Assembly: GCA_029552545.1 (NCBI GenBank)
Contig: JAKPDO010000002.1
Location: 62,001 to 126,000 of the forward strand
Reading direction: 5' to 3'
DNA: 64,000 nt
Source of the DNA: Planctomycetota bacterium
GTDB lineage: Bacteria; Planctomycetota; Phycisphaerae; Sedimentisphaerales; Anaerohalosphaeraceae
Part shown: positions 26,801 through 35,728 of the stretch, one piece after another
Layout of the letters: each line of letters opens with the position of its first letter
Numbering within the stretch: the stretch's first letter is position 1
The notes under the pieces: model-generated
The model's database searches: none
What the model saw: only the letters and a program-made list of their open reading frames with translations
Told to the model about the DNA's origin: nothing
Program-made: the position numbers and the translations under genes

Positions 26801-27121
26801 TGAGACATTCACGGTCCGGGCGGTTCCGTCGGCATTTTCCGCCCAGCCGTTCAGCAGCAGAATCGCCGCTGCCGGTTGTTTGAGGGTTTCGCAGAGGTCC
26901 TTTGCCAGCTGTGCCCGAAAAAGGGTCTGGGAAGCCGTCAGCACCAGACCGGTTCGGCCCAGCCGCAGATGGTTTTGCCGGGCCAGAGACAGTCGCACCG
27001 AATCGCCGACCAGCAGAGAACCGGTAAAGACCGTCACGGCTGCCGCCGCCGCCAGCACAACCCCCAGCCAGATGCGGCGGTCAAAAACCAGTGAGCGAAT
27101 GAGCCAGCGAAACAGCGTCAT
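23810..27121 (-). CDS. Large ABC transporter permease (FtsX/MacB-like, duplicated)
   Basis: An 1103-residue membrane protein with an N-terminal anchor, a long extracytoplasmic domain, and two FtsX-type membrane blocks. One lies near residues 505-640 (FRFAVERRSEQIGLLKALGFRRSRIRLMYLLEG) and the other at the C-terminus (WLNILERRGELAMMQAVGFCKQVLVSMLVQEH). This architecture is that of exporters or lipoprotein-sorting type ABC permeases rather than importers. The ATG overlaps the stop of the partner ATPase by 4 bases. Substrate unknown; envelope lipids, lipoproteins or peptides are possible. Confidence 0.88.
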   Translation of the reverse strand: MTLFRWLIRSLVFDRRIWLGVVLAAAAAVTVFTGSLLVGDSVRLSLARQNHLRLGRTGLVLTASQTLFRAQLAKDLCETLKQPAAAILLLNGWAENADGTARTVNVSIIGVEDAFADFAPSGKAPWLSGLSDGAVLNELLASRLNVRAGDEIILTFEKIGGLAAESVLFPESQLSVSVRLAVSAVADADSFGTFSLRADTAGALNVFVRLEKLAERIEQPHRANAILLPDGCGLSEAEQALRRTFLPEDVGLIVRSLKGQTGGEVLSRRIFIPEPIAEVLLRANEQAVGILTYFVNEIAHQDRRCPYSTVSAIAPASSAVLTVFSLLADDEIILNEWLADDLKADAGDIVTLTYYVPAPTGRTLIEQTAEFRVHSVIPMMGLGADETLMPDYPQLAQADSCRDWKPGIPIDLSRIRPKDEAYWNRYRGAPKAFISLPQAQRLWGGRFGNLTAVRFGSTMTARQLTEHLRASLPPAAAGLHIEPIRRQAAQSSIGMTDFSSLFFGLSMFLLGSSLLLTALLFRFAVERRSEQIGLLKALGFRRSRIRLMYLLEGLVLSAAGACLGIVPAVLYTRLLLWALSGVWSQAVAGASLAFDFHALTLLKGAAAGLAVSLFSMMLSLRHRLALPAAVLLGSPAEIAPPQSSKPRLLWTAVLLGILGLVLSGWGLRTDLQKATAVFFVSGSLLLVSLLLFLRYSLSASGILVFKRPVSGLVWAAWRNACRRPGRSMAAAAMTAAGVFLVAAVSLNQKTPPKDVRDRRSGTGGFVLTAESALPILQNLPEAAARLAPETSWDALGLEGAAAFRVREGEPASCLNLNRAVQPRLLGVDPASLRTRRAFVFREVLPGTAASLEDAWHLLEADWGPDIVPAVGDIGTVYWALGRKVGDTLVQTDEQGRPFTLKIVGMLESSVLQGSLIIPEKAFLERFPSTAGYRVFLLDAQPQKAEALSAALSRTFRRWGLEVVPTAQRLAVFQAVENTYLSIFLVLGGLGLLLGTVGMGWVLWLNILERRGELAMMQAVGFCKQVLVSMLVQEHLLVLSAGVLCGLLSAVPAVLPALAGRIEPVPFGLLLTALAAVVLSGWLWIRLAAASALSGPILNALRSE

Positions 27122-27813
27122 CGCACAGGGTCCTGTGTCTGCTCAGAAAGCAGGCCGCCGGAGAGCACAAACCGCCTCTGCATCCGGGCGGCCAGAAGGG
27201 CTGAATGGGTTACAACAATCAGGGTCAGGCCGTAAAGACGATGCACCTCGTCCAGCAGGTTAATCACCGATACGGCGGTCTGTTCATCCAGCGAGCCGGT
27301 CGGCTCATCGGCCAGCAGGAGCACCGGCCGCAAAAGCAGGGCCCGCGCAACCGCCGCCCGCTGACGCTGGCCGCCGGAGAGCCGTCCGGGCAGTTCGCCG
27401 GCGCGGTCCGCCAGCCCCACCTGATCGAGCAGCTCCATCGCCCGCCGCTGCAGAGCCGACGGCTCTTCCCGAAGCCGCCCGCACGCCAGAGCGGGCAGGA
27501 GCACATTCTCCAGAACGGTACACTGCGGCAGAAGATGATGCTGCTGAAAGACAAACCCGACGAAACGGTTGCGAAAATCCGCCAGGGCCTCCTCGTTCAT
27601 CGTCGAAAGGTCGCGCCCCTCGACCCACACGGCCCCCTCATCGGGTTTATCCAGACCGCCGATGAGGTTCAGCAGCGTGCTTTTGCCGCAGCCGGACGGA
27701 CCGACGATGGAGGCCGACTGCCCTTTGTCCAGCCGCAGGTCGATTCCCCGCAGCACCTCCAGGGGGCCGGCGGCGGTCGAATAGTGTTTCCGGACCTGCC
27801 TGAGCTCGAGCAT
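27118..27813 (-). CDS. ABC transporter ATP-binding protein (LolD/MacB-type)
   Basis: A 231-residue ATPase with Walker A GPSGCGKSTLLN near residue 39, Q-loop FVFQQHHLLPQCTVLENVLLP, signature LSGGQRQRAAVARALL and Walker B LLLADEPTGSLDEQT. The GlnH-like LolD/MacB subfamily pattern (GGLDKPDEGAVWVEG) matches its partner, the duplicated FtsX-type permease immediately downstream. Translation is coupled by a 4-base overlap. Confidence 0.93.
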   Translation of the reverse strand: MLELRQVRKHYSTAAGPLEVLRGIDLRLDKGQSASIVGPSGCGKSTLLNLIGGLDKPDEGAVWVEGRDLSTMNEEALADFRNRFVGFVFQQHHLLPQCTVLENVLLPALACGRLREEPSALQRRAMELLDQVGLADRAGELPGRLSGGQRQRAAVARALLLRPVLLLADEPTGSLDEQTAVSVINLLDEVHRLYGLTLIVVTHSALLAARMQRRFVLSGGLLSEQTQDPVR

Positions 27814-27840
27814 AGACGGCTCCTCGAAAGGGTTGAAAAA

Positions 27841-29136
27841 CTACGGGCTTGTTTTTGTCTCCAGCCGCTGCAGAAAGCGGCGGGCGTTTTGCTCCATATC
27901 GAAATGATTCCGCAGGGTCTGCCGGGCGGTTTGTCCCATTTGAGCGGTCTGCTGCGGGCTGCGCAGAAGCGGTTCGAGGGTCTCTGCAAGGGCCTGCGGA
28001 CTGTTCGGCTCATACAGAACTCCCCCGCCGGTCTGCTGCGCCCATTCCGGATAGACCCCGGTCCGAGGGGCGGCAAACGGCACGCCGCAGGCCATCGCCT
28101 CCAGGACATTCATCGCATACGCCGGACTGTACCGTACCGGACAGACCAGCAGGTGAATCTGCTGCAGAAATGTCAGACGCTCGGCCTTGTCGAAGCGTTC
28201 AAAAAAGCGGACCCGCTCGGACAACCCCGCCTGAGCGAGTTTGTCCCGAACGGAAGCAATCGTCGGCTCATCGGCGGCGTTCTTTCCCCCGCAAATCAGC
28301 AGCCGCAGACGCTCCAGCCCCGGCCTGGAGGTCAGCTGTGCAAAAGCCTCCGCAATAATGTCCAGCCCGTTGATATACGCCATCCGCGCCAGAAAACCGA
28401 TCGTCGGTTCCGCAGGAGGCGTCTGTGCGGGCGCATAATCCGCCAGCTCCAGACCGGGCGGGCAGACAAACAGTTTCTCTTCCGCAATGCCCAGACGGCT
28501 TTTCATCACTTCGGCATAATAGCGGCTGACCGGCAGGAACAGGTCAAAATGGTCGAGCAGCTCCCTGAGCCGCTGCCAGACGCGCCCCGTCCAGGGCTCC
28601 CCCAGCCCGTCAATAAAACCGTCTTCATCCTGCAGCCAGCACATCAGCCGACAGCCCAGCCGCTGCCGAAGCGGCCCGGCCAGGCCCGCCAAAAGCAGAT
28701 TGGACAGCAGAATCACATCAGGCCTGCGGTCCAGGGAGGCCAGAAAATCCGTCAGACGGTCCAGTTCAGCGGACTGGCGTCCCTGCGGGCCTTCGAGCAT
28801 CGACAGCGTCATTTCCCCCAGCTGGCGGGCACTGGTCATTCCGGCCCGTCGGCTGATGCGCCGCAAGAGGGCCTCCGAATCCAGCCAGCGCCGCAGCGGA
28901 CCCGGAAGACGCCCCAGCGGCCCCAGCTTCTGCTGAAGATAGACATTGATGCCGCCGAAGAAGACTTCCGTGCGTTCCAGCGAAATGTCCCCGTCCAGCG
29001 ACAGCGGCAGGTACATCGGCACCAGCACCACATCCGTCCCCAGCCGGCGAAGCGCCCGTACCAGTGCGGTATCCCGCAGGCAGTTTTCACAGTAAAACTG
29101 GTCGCCCGAGCCCGGTGTTATCTGTACAATCCGCAT
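27841..29136 (-). CDS. Family 4 glycosyltransferase
   Basis: A 431-residue GT-B fold enzyme that transfers a sugar from a nucleotide donor. The N-terminal glycine loop region reads VQITPGSGDQFYCENCLRD. The C-terminal donor domain contains TIGFLARMAYINGLDIIAEAF and the E-x7-E type segment YSPAYAMNVLEAMACGVPFAA. GGAGAG sits five bases before the second of two near-adjacent ATGs, so 29136 is taken as the start instead of 29142. It follows the RND permease gene by 20 bases. Acceptor unknown; a glycolipid or surface polysaccharide role is likely from context. Confidence 0.88.
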   Translation of the reverse strand: MRIVQITPGSGDQFYCENCLRDTALVRALRRLGTDVVLVPMYLPLSLDGDISLERTEVFFGGINVYLQQKLGPLGRLPGPLRRWLDSEALLRRISRRAGMTSARQLGEMTLSMLEGPQGRQSAELDRLTDFLASLDRRPDVILLSNLLLAGLAGPLRQRLGCRLMCWLQDEDGFIDGLGEPWTGRVWQRLRELLDHFDLFLPVSRYYAEVMKSRLGIAEEKLFVCPPGLELADYAPAQTPPAEPTIGFLARMAYINGLDIIAEAFAQLTSRPGLERLRLLICGGKNAADEPTIASVRDKLAQAGLSERVRFFERFDKAERLTFLQQIHLLVCPVRYSPAYAMNVLEAMACGVPFAAPRTGVYPEWAQQTGGGVLYEPNSPQALAETLEPLLRSPQQTAQMGQTARQTLRNHFDMEQNARRFLQRLETKTSP

Positions 29137-29156
29137 CAGCATCTCTCCGCGGACTA

Positions 29157-32100
29157 TTATCCGGGCCGATGCGTTGCGGCGTCAAGAATCTTCCCTTCCA
29201 GTTCAACGGCTTTTTCCTTGGTTCGCTGGACCACTGTATAGAAGACGGGAATCAGCAGCACGCCCAGCACCGTGGCGACAATCATCCCCCCGAACACCGT
29301 CGTTCCGAGTGCCTGACGAGCCGCGGCACCGGCTCCCTTGGCCACCACCAGCGGCACCATCCCCAGTGCCGTCGTCAGCGCTGTCATCAGAATCGGGCGG
29401 AAGCGAATCCGGGCGGCCTCCACAGCGGCATCCACCACCGAGCGGCCCTCTTCGTGCAGCTGCTTGGCAAACTCCACCAGCAGAATGGAGGTCTTGCAGA
29501 CGACTCCAATGAGCAGGACAATCCCCATCTGGGTATAGATGTTATTGTCCAGTCCCCGCATCCAGATATAGCCCGCCGCTCCCAGAACACCCAGCGGCAC
29601 CGCCAGCACAATCGCAATCGGAATCGTCCAGCTCTCGTACTGGGCCGCCAGAAACAGATACGCAAACAAAGACGCCAACAGGAACAGGTAAATCATCATT
29701 CCGCCGGCCTTGACTTCCTGCAGACTCATTCCCGACCATTCATACCCCATTCCTTCCGGCAGTTTCTCTTCGAGCAGCTGACGGACCCGTTCAATGGCCT
29801 GACCGGAGCTGTAGCCGGGCCGGGCCGAGCCGGTCAGCCGTGTCGCCGGATACAGATTGTAATGGGAAATCGTCTGCGGTCCGGCCGTTTCGCGAACAGA
29901 AACCAGCGTGCGCAGCGGCACCATCTGACCGGACCGGTTGCGAACCTCCAGCCGGCCGATGTGCTCGGCCTTCGAACGGAAGTCCGCTTCGGCCTGCGCC
30001 ATCACCTTAAACGTCCTGCCGAACAGATTAAAATCATTCACATAGGTGCTTCCCAGATAGGTCTGAAGGGCGTTAAAGACGTTCTCCAGCGGTACATCGA
30101 GCGTCTGGACCTTTACGCGGTCCACCTCCAGATACAGCTGAGGCACCGCGGCTTCAAACGTGCTGTTCAGCTGTGTAATAATCGGGTCATTCTGACCTTC
30201 AAACACCAAATCGCTGCCGATACGCGCCAGGGTCTCCAACCCAACGCCGCCGCGGTCCTGAATCTGCACCTCAAAGCCGCTGGTGGTCCCCAGCCCCATA
30301 ATCGCCGGCGGCTGAAAGGCCAGACACAGCGCATCCGGAATCGTAAACAGCTGCTGCTGAAGCCGCTGCACAATCGCCGACACATGCAGCTGTGGGTCGC
30401 GCCGCTTGGACCAGGGCTCCAGCCGGATAAAGCAGGTCCCGCCGTTGGCCATCATCCCCCCCTGCAGCATCGAAAACCCGGTGATGCTGGCGAAGTTGGC
30501 AATGCCGGGCGTCTGCGCCAGAATCGCATTGACCCGTTCCATTACCTGCTCTGTGCGGTGCAGCGAGGCCCCTTCCGGCAGTCGAACGCCCAAAAAGATG
30601 GCCCCTTCGTCCTCCGTCGGCAGAAAGCCGGTCGGCAGTTTTCCAAAACCGGTCAGTCCCACAACCGTCAGGACGGCAAAGACGGCCAGCGCAATCATTG
30701 TCCGCCGCAGGATGCTTTGAACCACGCCCGTGTAAGCCGTTGTCGTGCGCTTCAGCCAGCGGTCAAACCAGCCGAAAAAGCGGCTCTTTTTCTCCTCCTG
30801 CGGACGCAGCAGGAATGCACAGAGCACCGGACTGAGTGTCAGGGCGTTAAGCGTCGAAAAGCAGACAGCCACCGAGAGTGTAACGGCAAACTGCTGATAC
30901 AGCTTGCCGGTAATCCCCGGGGCCAGAATCGTGGGGGCAAAGACCGCCAGCAATACCAGCGTGGTGGCAATCACCGGGCTGGTTACCTGCTCCATCGCTT
31001 TGATTGCCGCCGCCCGTGGAGACAGTTTCTCATCCGCAATCAGACGCGAGCAGTTTTCCACGACGACAATCGCATCGTCCACCACAATGCCGATGGCCAG
31101 CACCAGACCGAACAGCGAGAGTGTATTGATGGTAAAGCCCAGGGCCAGCATCACCGCCAGTGTTCCAATCAGCGAAACAGGAATCGTCACCGCCGGCACA
31201 AGCGTCGCCCGCCAGTCCTCCAGAAAAACAAAAACCGTCAGCACAACCAGCGCCACAACCATCAGCAGCGTTGAAACCATCTCCCGCAGAGATTCCCGAA
31301 TAAACAGCGTTGGATTGTACGGCTCTTCGTAGGTGAGCCCCTTGGGGAAGGATTTGGACAGTTCCGCCAGCGCCTCCCGTACCCCGTCGGCAACCCGCAG
31401 GGCGTTGGCTTCCGGCGTGGCATAAATCGCCATCGCCACGGCGGGCTTGCCGCGCAGCCGCACAGACCAGGAATAATTCTGGGCCCCCAGCTCAACCCGC
31501 GCAACATCCTTCAGCCGCAGCAGGCGTCCGTTCTCATCAGCACGAAGGATAATATTCCCGAATTCCTCGGGCGTGCTCAAACGGCCCTTGGTCTGAATCG
31601 TCCACTGGAACTGCTGGTCCGGCGGACTGGGCATCCCGCCGATTTGTCCGGCGGCCACCTCAATATTCTGTCGGCGGACCGCCGCGAGCACATCATCCGT
31701 CGTCAGCTGACGGGCCCGCATCTTTTCCGGGTCCAGCCACAGACGCATCCCGAAATCCTTGGCCCCGAACACCTCCACCTGTCCGACGCCGGGCACACGC
31801 GTCAGCACATCCTTAATATAGAGATTGATATAGTTGCTTACATACACATCGTCGTAGCGGCCGTCCGAAGACTGAAATACCAGAAGCATCGTAATATTCG
31901 GGGAGCGTTTGTGTGTGCGGATGCCGTAGCGCTTGACCTCCTCCGGCAGCTGCGGCTCGGCGGTCGCCACCCGGTTCTGCACGAGCACCGTCGCCATATC
32001 CACATCCGTGCCGACTTCAAACGTCACTGTCAGCATCATCATTCCGGTATCGCTGCTGCTGGAGGTCATATAGAGCATCCCGTCCACCCCGTTGATGGCC

Positions 32101-32312
32101 TGCTCCAGCGGCGTGGCGACGGTTTGCGCAATCACCTCCGCACTGGCGCCCGGATACTGCGCTTCGACCATCACAGTCGGCGGAGCAATATCGGGAGTCT
32201 TTTCCACCGGCAGAAGCGGCAGGGCAATCAGCCCCACCAGCATAATCAAAATCGAGATGACCGTTGCAAACACCGGCCGATCAATAAAGAACCTGCTGAA
32301 CTGCATCGCCAT
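29157..32312 (-). CDS. RND efflux permease (AcrB/HAE1 type)
   Basis: A 1051-residue pump subunit with the HAE1-type start MQFSRFFIDRPVFATVISI, the helix-4 double aspartate in GLVLAIGIVVDDAIVVVEN near residue 405, the pore-domain segments LYMTSSSSDTGMMMLTVTFEVGTD and VGLETLARIG, and a C-terminal half with MGIVLLIGVVCKTSILLVEFA. It is fourth in the series tetR-tolC-adaptor-permease, 27 bases after the adaptor. Expression is probably under the TetR-type repressor encoded first in the operon. Hydrophobic drugs, dyes or bile-like compounds are typical substrates of the family. Confidence 0.96.
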   Translation of the reverse strand: MAMQFSRFFIDRPVFATVISILIMLVGLIALPLLPVEKTPDIAPPTVMVEAQYPGASAEVIAQTVATPLEQAINGVDGMLYMTSSSSDTGMMMLTVTFEVGTDVDMATVLVQNRVATAEPQLPEEVKRYGIRTHKRSPNITMLLVFQSSDGRYDDVYVSNYINLYIKDVLTRVPGVGQVEVFGAKDFGMRLWLDPEKMRARQLTTDDVLAAVRRQNIEVAAGQIGGMPSPPDQQFQWTIQTKGRLSTPEEFGNIILRADENGRLLRLKDVARVELGAQNYSWSVRLRGKPAVAMAIYATPEANALRVADGVREALAELSKSFPKGLTYEEPYNPTLFIRESLREMVSTLLMVVALVVLTVFVFLEDWRATLVPAVTIPVSLIGTLAVMLALGFTINTLSLFGLVLAIGIVVDDAIVVVENCSRLIADEKLSPRAAAIKAMEQVTSPVIATTLVLLAVFAPTILAPGITGKLYQQFAVTLSVAVCFSTLNALTLSPVLCAFLLRPQEEKKSRFFGWFDRWLKRTTTAYTGVVQSILRRTMIALAVFAVLTVVGLTGFGKLPTGFLPTEDEGAIFLGVRLPEGASLHRTEQVMERVNAILAQTPGIANFASITGFSMLQGGMMANGGTCFIRLEPWSKRRDPQLHVSAIVQRLQQQLFTIPDALCLAFQPPAIMGLGTTSGFEVQIQDRGGVGLETLARIGSDLVFEGQNDPIITQLNSTFEAAVPQLYLEVDRVKVQTLDVPLENVFNALQTYLGSTYVNDFNLFGRTFKVMAQAEADFRSKAEHIGRLEVRNRSGQMVPLRTLVSVRETAGPQTISHYNLYPATRLTGSARPGYSSGQAIERVRQLLEEKLPEGMGYEWSGMSLQEVKAGGMMIYLFLLASLFAYLFLAAQYESWTIPIAIVLAVPLGVLGAAGYIWMRGLDNNIYTQMGIVLLIGVVCKTSILLVEFAKQLHEEGRSVVDAAVEAARIRFRPILMTALTTALGMVPLVVAKGAGAAARQALGTTVFGGMIVATVLGVLLIPVFYTVVQRTKEKAVELEGKILDAATHRPG

Positions 32313-32339
32313 GTCTCCTCAAATCGGCTCTGAAAACGG

Positions 32340-33554
32340 TCAGGGTTTCCCGGTTGAAGCCGGACCGCCTGCGGCGCCCGGTGCTCCGCCGGCTCCCGGC
32401 GGCATCTGGCCCGCCGGAACGGGCTGAATCGGCATCCCGGGACGAGCCATATAAAAGCCGCCCGCCAGAATCGTTTCACTTCCATCCAGACCTTTCAGAA
32501 CAATTCGCATCGTTCCTTCCGAGGCCCCCAGAACAATGTCGCGGCGCTGGAGCATCTGGCCTTCTCCGACAACCAGGACATACTTTCCGCCCAAATCCGT
32601 CTGAATCGTCTTTTCGGGAATCAGGACGGCCTTCGGACGCTGCCGAACAGGCACCCGCACACGAACAAACATCCCCGGCAGCAGCTGTTCCTGTTCGTTG
32701 GCCAGCTGCCCGCGAACATAGACCGTTCCCGTCCGCGGGTCCACCGTGTTGTCCGCAAAGCACAGACGCCCTTCAAACGGATAATCCGTTCGGTCGCCGA
32801 GGCCGACAAAAAACGGCACCGGATTATCCCCGTCCGGCTGACGAATCCGGCGGAGAAGCTCGGCATCCAGCATCGATTCACTCATATAAAAGAACACGTA
32901 CATCGGCTCCGTTCGAACCACAGAAGCCAGGACGGGTTTGGACTGCGGGCCGACCAGATTGCCCACATCCGCCAGATGCCGTCCGATGCGTCCGCGGAAG
33001 GGGCTGCGAATCTGGGTATAACTGAGATTCAGCTCCGCATCGGCCAAAGCGGCTCGAGCGGCATCGACCGCCGCCTGAGCAGACAGAAAAGCCGCTCGGC
33101 GGGTGGACAGGTCCTGCTGACTGACGGCGTTGGTCTGAAGGGCCTTTTCAATTCGCTCCAAATCCACACGAGCCCGCTCCAGCTCGGCCTCTGCGGCTTT
33201 CAGACGGGCCGCCGCTTCATCTCGGCGGGCGGCGTAGGCCTGCGGTTCAATCGTAAACAGCAGCTGCCCTTCTTCGACCAGCTGGCCGTCGGTAAAATGA
33301 ATCCCCTGGAGATACCCTTCCACACGGGCGCGAATCTCTACGGAATCAACGGCCTCCGTCGTGCCGGTAAATTCATAATAATCCGTCACATCCCGAACTT
33401 CACAGGCGACGACCGGCAGGGGCATCGGTCCCCGCTGAGCCGGCATTGCGCCGGGTTTAGGCCGGTGCATCCAAAACCAGAGACCGGCAGCCAAAATCAA
33501 TACGAGCAGTACTGTCACGGCAGCAGCAATAGCAGCGGCTTTTCGACTTTTCAT
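32340..33554 (-). CDS. RND periplasmic adaptor (AcrA-like)
   Basis: A 404-residue membrane fusion protein. It has an N-terminal anchor (residues 8-28, IAAAVTVLLVLILAAGLWFWM), a barrel-sandwich motif (VEIRARVEGYLQGIHFTDGQLV), an alpha-hairpin (AEAELERARVDLERIEKALQ) and YTQIRSPFRGRIGRH, the classic second half of the lipoyl-like domain. The C-terminus is glycine/proline-rich. The start at 33554 (MKSRKAAA) is preferred over 33584 because AAGGA lies upstream and the anchor then follows directly. It serves the permease just downstream. Confidence 0.94.
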   Translation of the reverse strand: MKSRKAAAIAAAVTVLLVLILAAGLWFWMHRPKPGAMPAQRGPMPLPVVACEVRDVTDYYEFTGTTEAVDSVEIRARVEGYLQGIHFTDGQLVEEGQLLFTIEPQAYAARRDEAAARLKAAEAELERARVDLERIEKALQTNAVSQQDLSTRRAAFLSAQAAVDAARAALADAELNLSYTQIRSPFRGRIGRHLADVGNLVGPQSKPVLASVVRTEPMYVFFYMSESMLDAELLRRIRQPDGDNPVPFFVGLGDRTDYPFEGRLCFADNTVDPRTGTVYVRGQLANEQEQLLPGMFVRVRVPVRQRPKAVLIPEKTIQTDLGGKYVLVVGEGQMLQRRDIVLGASEGTMRIVLKGLDGSETILAGGFYMARPGMPIQPVPAGQMPPGAGGAPGAAGGPASTGKP

Positions 33555-33590
33555 AAACCTGTATCCTTTCGAAAGTCTCCTCAAAATCAG

Positions 33591-35054
33591 TTAGGATTGT
33601 TTCTGAGATTCTGCGGAGGAAGGAGGATTTTGCTCTTGGGACGGGTCCCACCCGCCGCCGAGGGCCTTATACAGCCGAATCAAATCCAGCACCACGGCCC
33701 CTTCGCCGGCGGCCAGAGAATCCTGCTGGGCATACAGCGTCCGCTGGGCATCCAGCACATTCTGAAAATCCGTCAGCCCGTTCCGATACAACGCCTCAAC
33801 CAGCCGGACGGTATCCTCTGCGGCCGCCGCGGACCGCCGAAGGGCCGCCAGACGCTCCTGATGGCGGCCGTAAGCCGCAATGGCGTTCTCGACCTCTTCG
33901 ACCGCGGCCAGAACCGTCTGCTCATACGCCGAATACAGCTGCTCAAACCGCGCCTTTTCGGCCTCCACCAGACGGCGAAGCCGACCGCCGGCAAACAGAT
34001 TCCAATCCAGTCTGGGGCCGAAGGAAAACGTCCGACTGGACCAGCGGCCCAAATCGGAAAAATGTTCCGACGACAGCCCGAACATACCGGACAGAGACAG
34101 CGACGGATACAGCTGCGAAGCGGCGATTCCGATGCGGGCGCTTTGGGCCGCCAGCTGACGTTCGGCCCGGCGAATATCCGGACGCTGACGGAGTAAATCC
34201 GCCGGCACCGACGGAGGAATCCCTCCTTCAGAAGGCATCGGGATTAAATCGGGACGTGCAGCCCCAATCTCAAAATCCCGCGGAAAACGCCCCAGCAGCA
34301 CCGCCAGCCGATGAACGGCCTGCTGTTCGGCCAGCTGAAGCAGAGGAATCTGGGCCTCCGTATTCGCCAGGTTCTGCCTGGCCTGCGCCACATCCAGCTC
34401 CGGAGCCAGTCCGGCATCAAAGCGGCTGTAGGTCAGACGAAGCGTTTCCTGCTGCGTTTGGAGATTCTGCAGGGCATAGCGAAGCCGCAACTGAGCCGTA
34501 CGCAACTCGACATAAACCGATGCGACCTCCGCACACAAACTGACCCGCACCGCCCGTTCGGCCTCGACCGTCGCTTCCAGGGATGCCTGCGCCGCTTCGA
34601 TGGAACGGCGGACCTGTCCGAACAAATCGAGCTCCCACAGGGCATCCAAACCCGCTGAATAGGTACTGACTTCCGTGCCCCCGCCATATGCAAAAGCAGT
34701 ATTTTCACTCTGTCGGCTGCGCGTATAAGAGCCCGAAGCGCCAACGGACGGATACCGTCCGCCGGCAGCGGCGTCGCGCAGGGCCCTGGCCTCCTGAATG
34801 CGGAAATAAGACTCCTGCAGGGACAGATTGCTTTCGAGGGCCTGCTGAACTAACCCCTCAAGTACGGGGTCATCCAGCACCGTCCACCAGTGCCTGAATA
34901 TGTCCGGCGACGGGGCGGAAGCGTCTTCCAGCCGGCTCCAGGCCGCAGGCATCTGCGGCTCCGGCGGCTGATAATCCGGCCCCACCCGGCATCCGGCCGC
35001 AAAAAGCAACCCCATCGGCAGCAAAACAAAAACTCTTCTGACAGATGCATTCAT
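33591..35054 (-). CDS. TolC/NodT-family outer-membrane efflux lipoprotein
   Basis: A 487-residue outer-membrane channel with a clear lipoprotein signal (VFVLLPMGLLFAAGC, Cys at about residue 21) followed by RVGPDYQPP, the hallmark of NodT-type RND outer-membrane factors. Two TolC repeats are visible, for example LVQQALESNLSLQESYFRIQEA and VLAAVEEVENAIAAYGRHQE. The start at 35054 overlaps the tetR stop (ATGA) and has AAGGA upstream. Confidence 0.94.
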   Translation of the reverse strand: MNASVRRVFVLLPMGLLFAAGCRVGPDYQPPEPQMPAAWSRLEDASAPSPDIFRHWWTVLDDPVLEGLVQQALESNLSLQESYFRIQEARALRDAAAGGRYPSVGASGSYTRSRQSENTAFAYGGGTEVSTYSAGLDALWELDLFGQVRRSIEAAQASLEATVEAERAVRVSLCAEVASVYVELRTAQLRLRYALQNLQTQQETLRLTYSRFDAGLAPELDVAQARQNLANTEAQIPLLQLAEQQAVHRLAVLLGRFPRDFEIGAARPDLIPMPSEGGIPPSVPADLLRQRPDIRRAERQLAAQSARIGIAASQLYPSLSLSGMFGLSSEHFSDLGRWSSRTFSFGPRLDWNLFAGGRLRRLVEAEKARFEQLYSAYEQTVLAAVEEVENAIAAYGRHQERLAALRRSAAAAEDTVRLVEALYRNGLTDFQNVLDAQRTLYAQQDSLAAGEGAVVLDLIRLYKALGGGWDPSQEQNPPSSAESQKQS

Positions 35055-35698
35055 TCCGCCGTTCCTTTCAAACAACTCCGAAGCCCGGCTGCCCCAACCC
35101 GAACAATCTGCTCGGTGATTTCCTCTACCGTAAAGCCCGGCAGCACCAGGTCATACATTTCAAAAAACAAAATCGGGTGCATCACGAGCGATTCAAAGGT
35201 CAGGGCCGCCCGCCACGCCGCCCGCTTCTCAAGCCCCGGCAGCAGCTGCTGAAATGCCGCCGCCAGCCGCTCAAAAAATTTGCCAATCAGTTCCTCCGCG
35301 ATTTTGTCCCGATCAAAACGTCGATGAAGGGCCTCACGGACAAGAAACCGCACCACACGAGACCAAGTATCCCCCCGCAGAGCCGATTCCATCGTCGGAC
35401 GCACCAGTTCGCGCAGCAGGTCTTCCAAGGTTGCATCAGGGCGGGCACAAACCCGCTCGATTGTTTTCATGTGGCCCTGGATTTTTTCCGAAAGCCGCCT
35501 GTGGAACATCTCTTCGTACAGTTTTTCTTTGCTTCCGAAATAGTAATTGACCGCGGCGATGTTGCAGCCGGCCTCAGCGGTGATGTCCCGAACAGACGTT
35601 CCCTCAAAACCGCGCTGGCAAAAGAGCTTTTCCGCGGCATCCAGGAGCCGATTTCGAGTATCTGAACTGCTTTCAAGATTATTATCGGTATTTTCCAT
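35051..35698 (-). CDS. TetR-family repressor of the downstream RND operon
   Basis: A 215-residue regulator with an N-terminal helix-turn-helix (TSVRDITAEAGCNIAAVNYYFGSKEKLYEEMF, about residues 34-65) and a C-terminal ligand domain of the CecR/DUF1956-like type. It is the first gene of the efflux operon and overlaps tolC by 4 bases. A consensus promoter and a perfect 13-bp palindrome lie directly upstream, so it most likely represses its own operon until a pump substrate binds. The start at 35698 (MENTDNN) is taken in place of an ATG at 35722, which would fall inside the predicted operator. Confidence 0.92.
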   Translation of the reverse strand: MENTDNNLESSSDTRNRLLDAAEKLFCQRGFEGTSVRDITAEAGCNIAAVNYYFGSKEKLYEEMFHRRLSEKIQGHMKTIERVCARPDATLEDLLRELVRPTMESALRGDTWSRVVRFLVREALHRRFDRDKIAEELIGKFFERLAAAFQQLLPGLEKRAAWRAALTFESLVMHPILFFEMYDLVLPGFTVEEITEQIVRVGAAGLRSCLKGTAE

Positions 35699-35713
35699 AC
35701 ACAAAACAAACAT

Positions 35714-35726
35714 TTGTTTCAAACAA
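35714..35726. promoter_or_regulatory. Perfect palindromic operator (TetR-type)
   Basis: TTGTTTCAAACAA is a perfect 13-bp palindrome centred at 35720, at the predicted transcription start. Two further related imperfect sites flank it: 35706-35717 (ACAAACATTTGT) and 35732-35748, the latter lying in the promoter spacer. The shared core GTTTGTTT in all three suggests cooperative binding by the repressor encoded just downstream. Confidence 0.65.
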
Positions 35727-35728
35727 GC

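Noticed and set aside
23801..31274. Several 600-700-codon plus-strand open frames opposite the ABC permease, glycosyltransferase and RND genes
   Set aside because: Low-complexity shadow compositions; each lies over a well-supported minus-strand gene.
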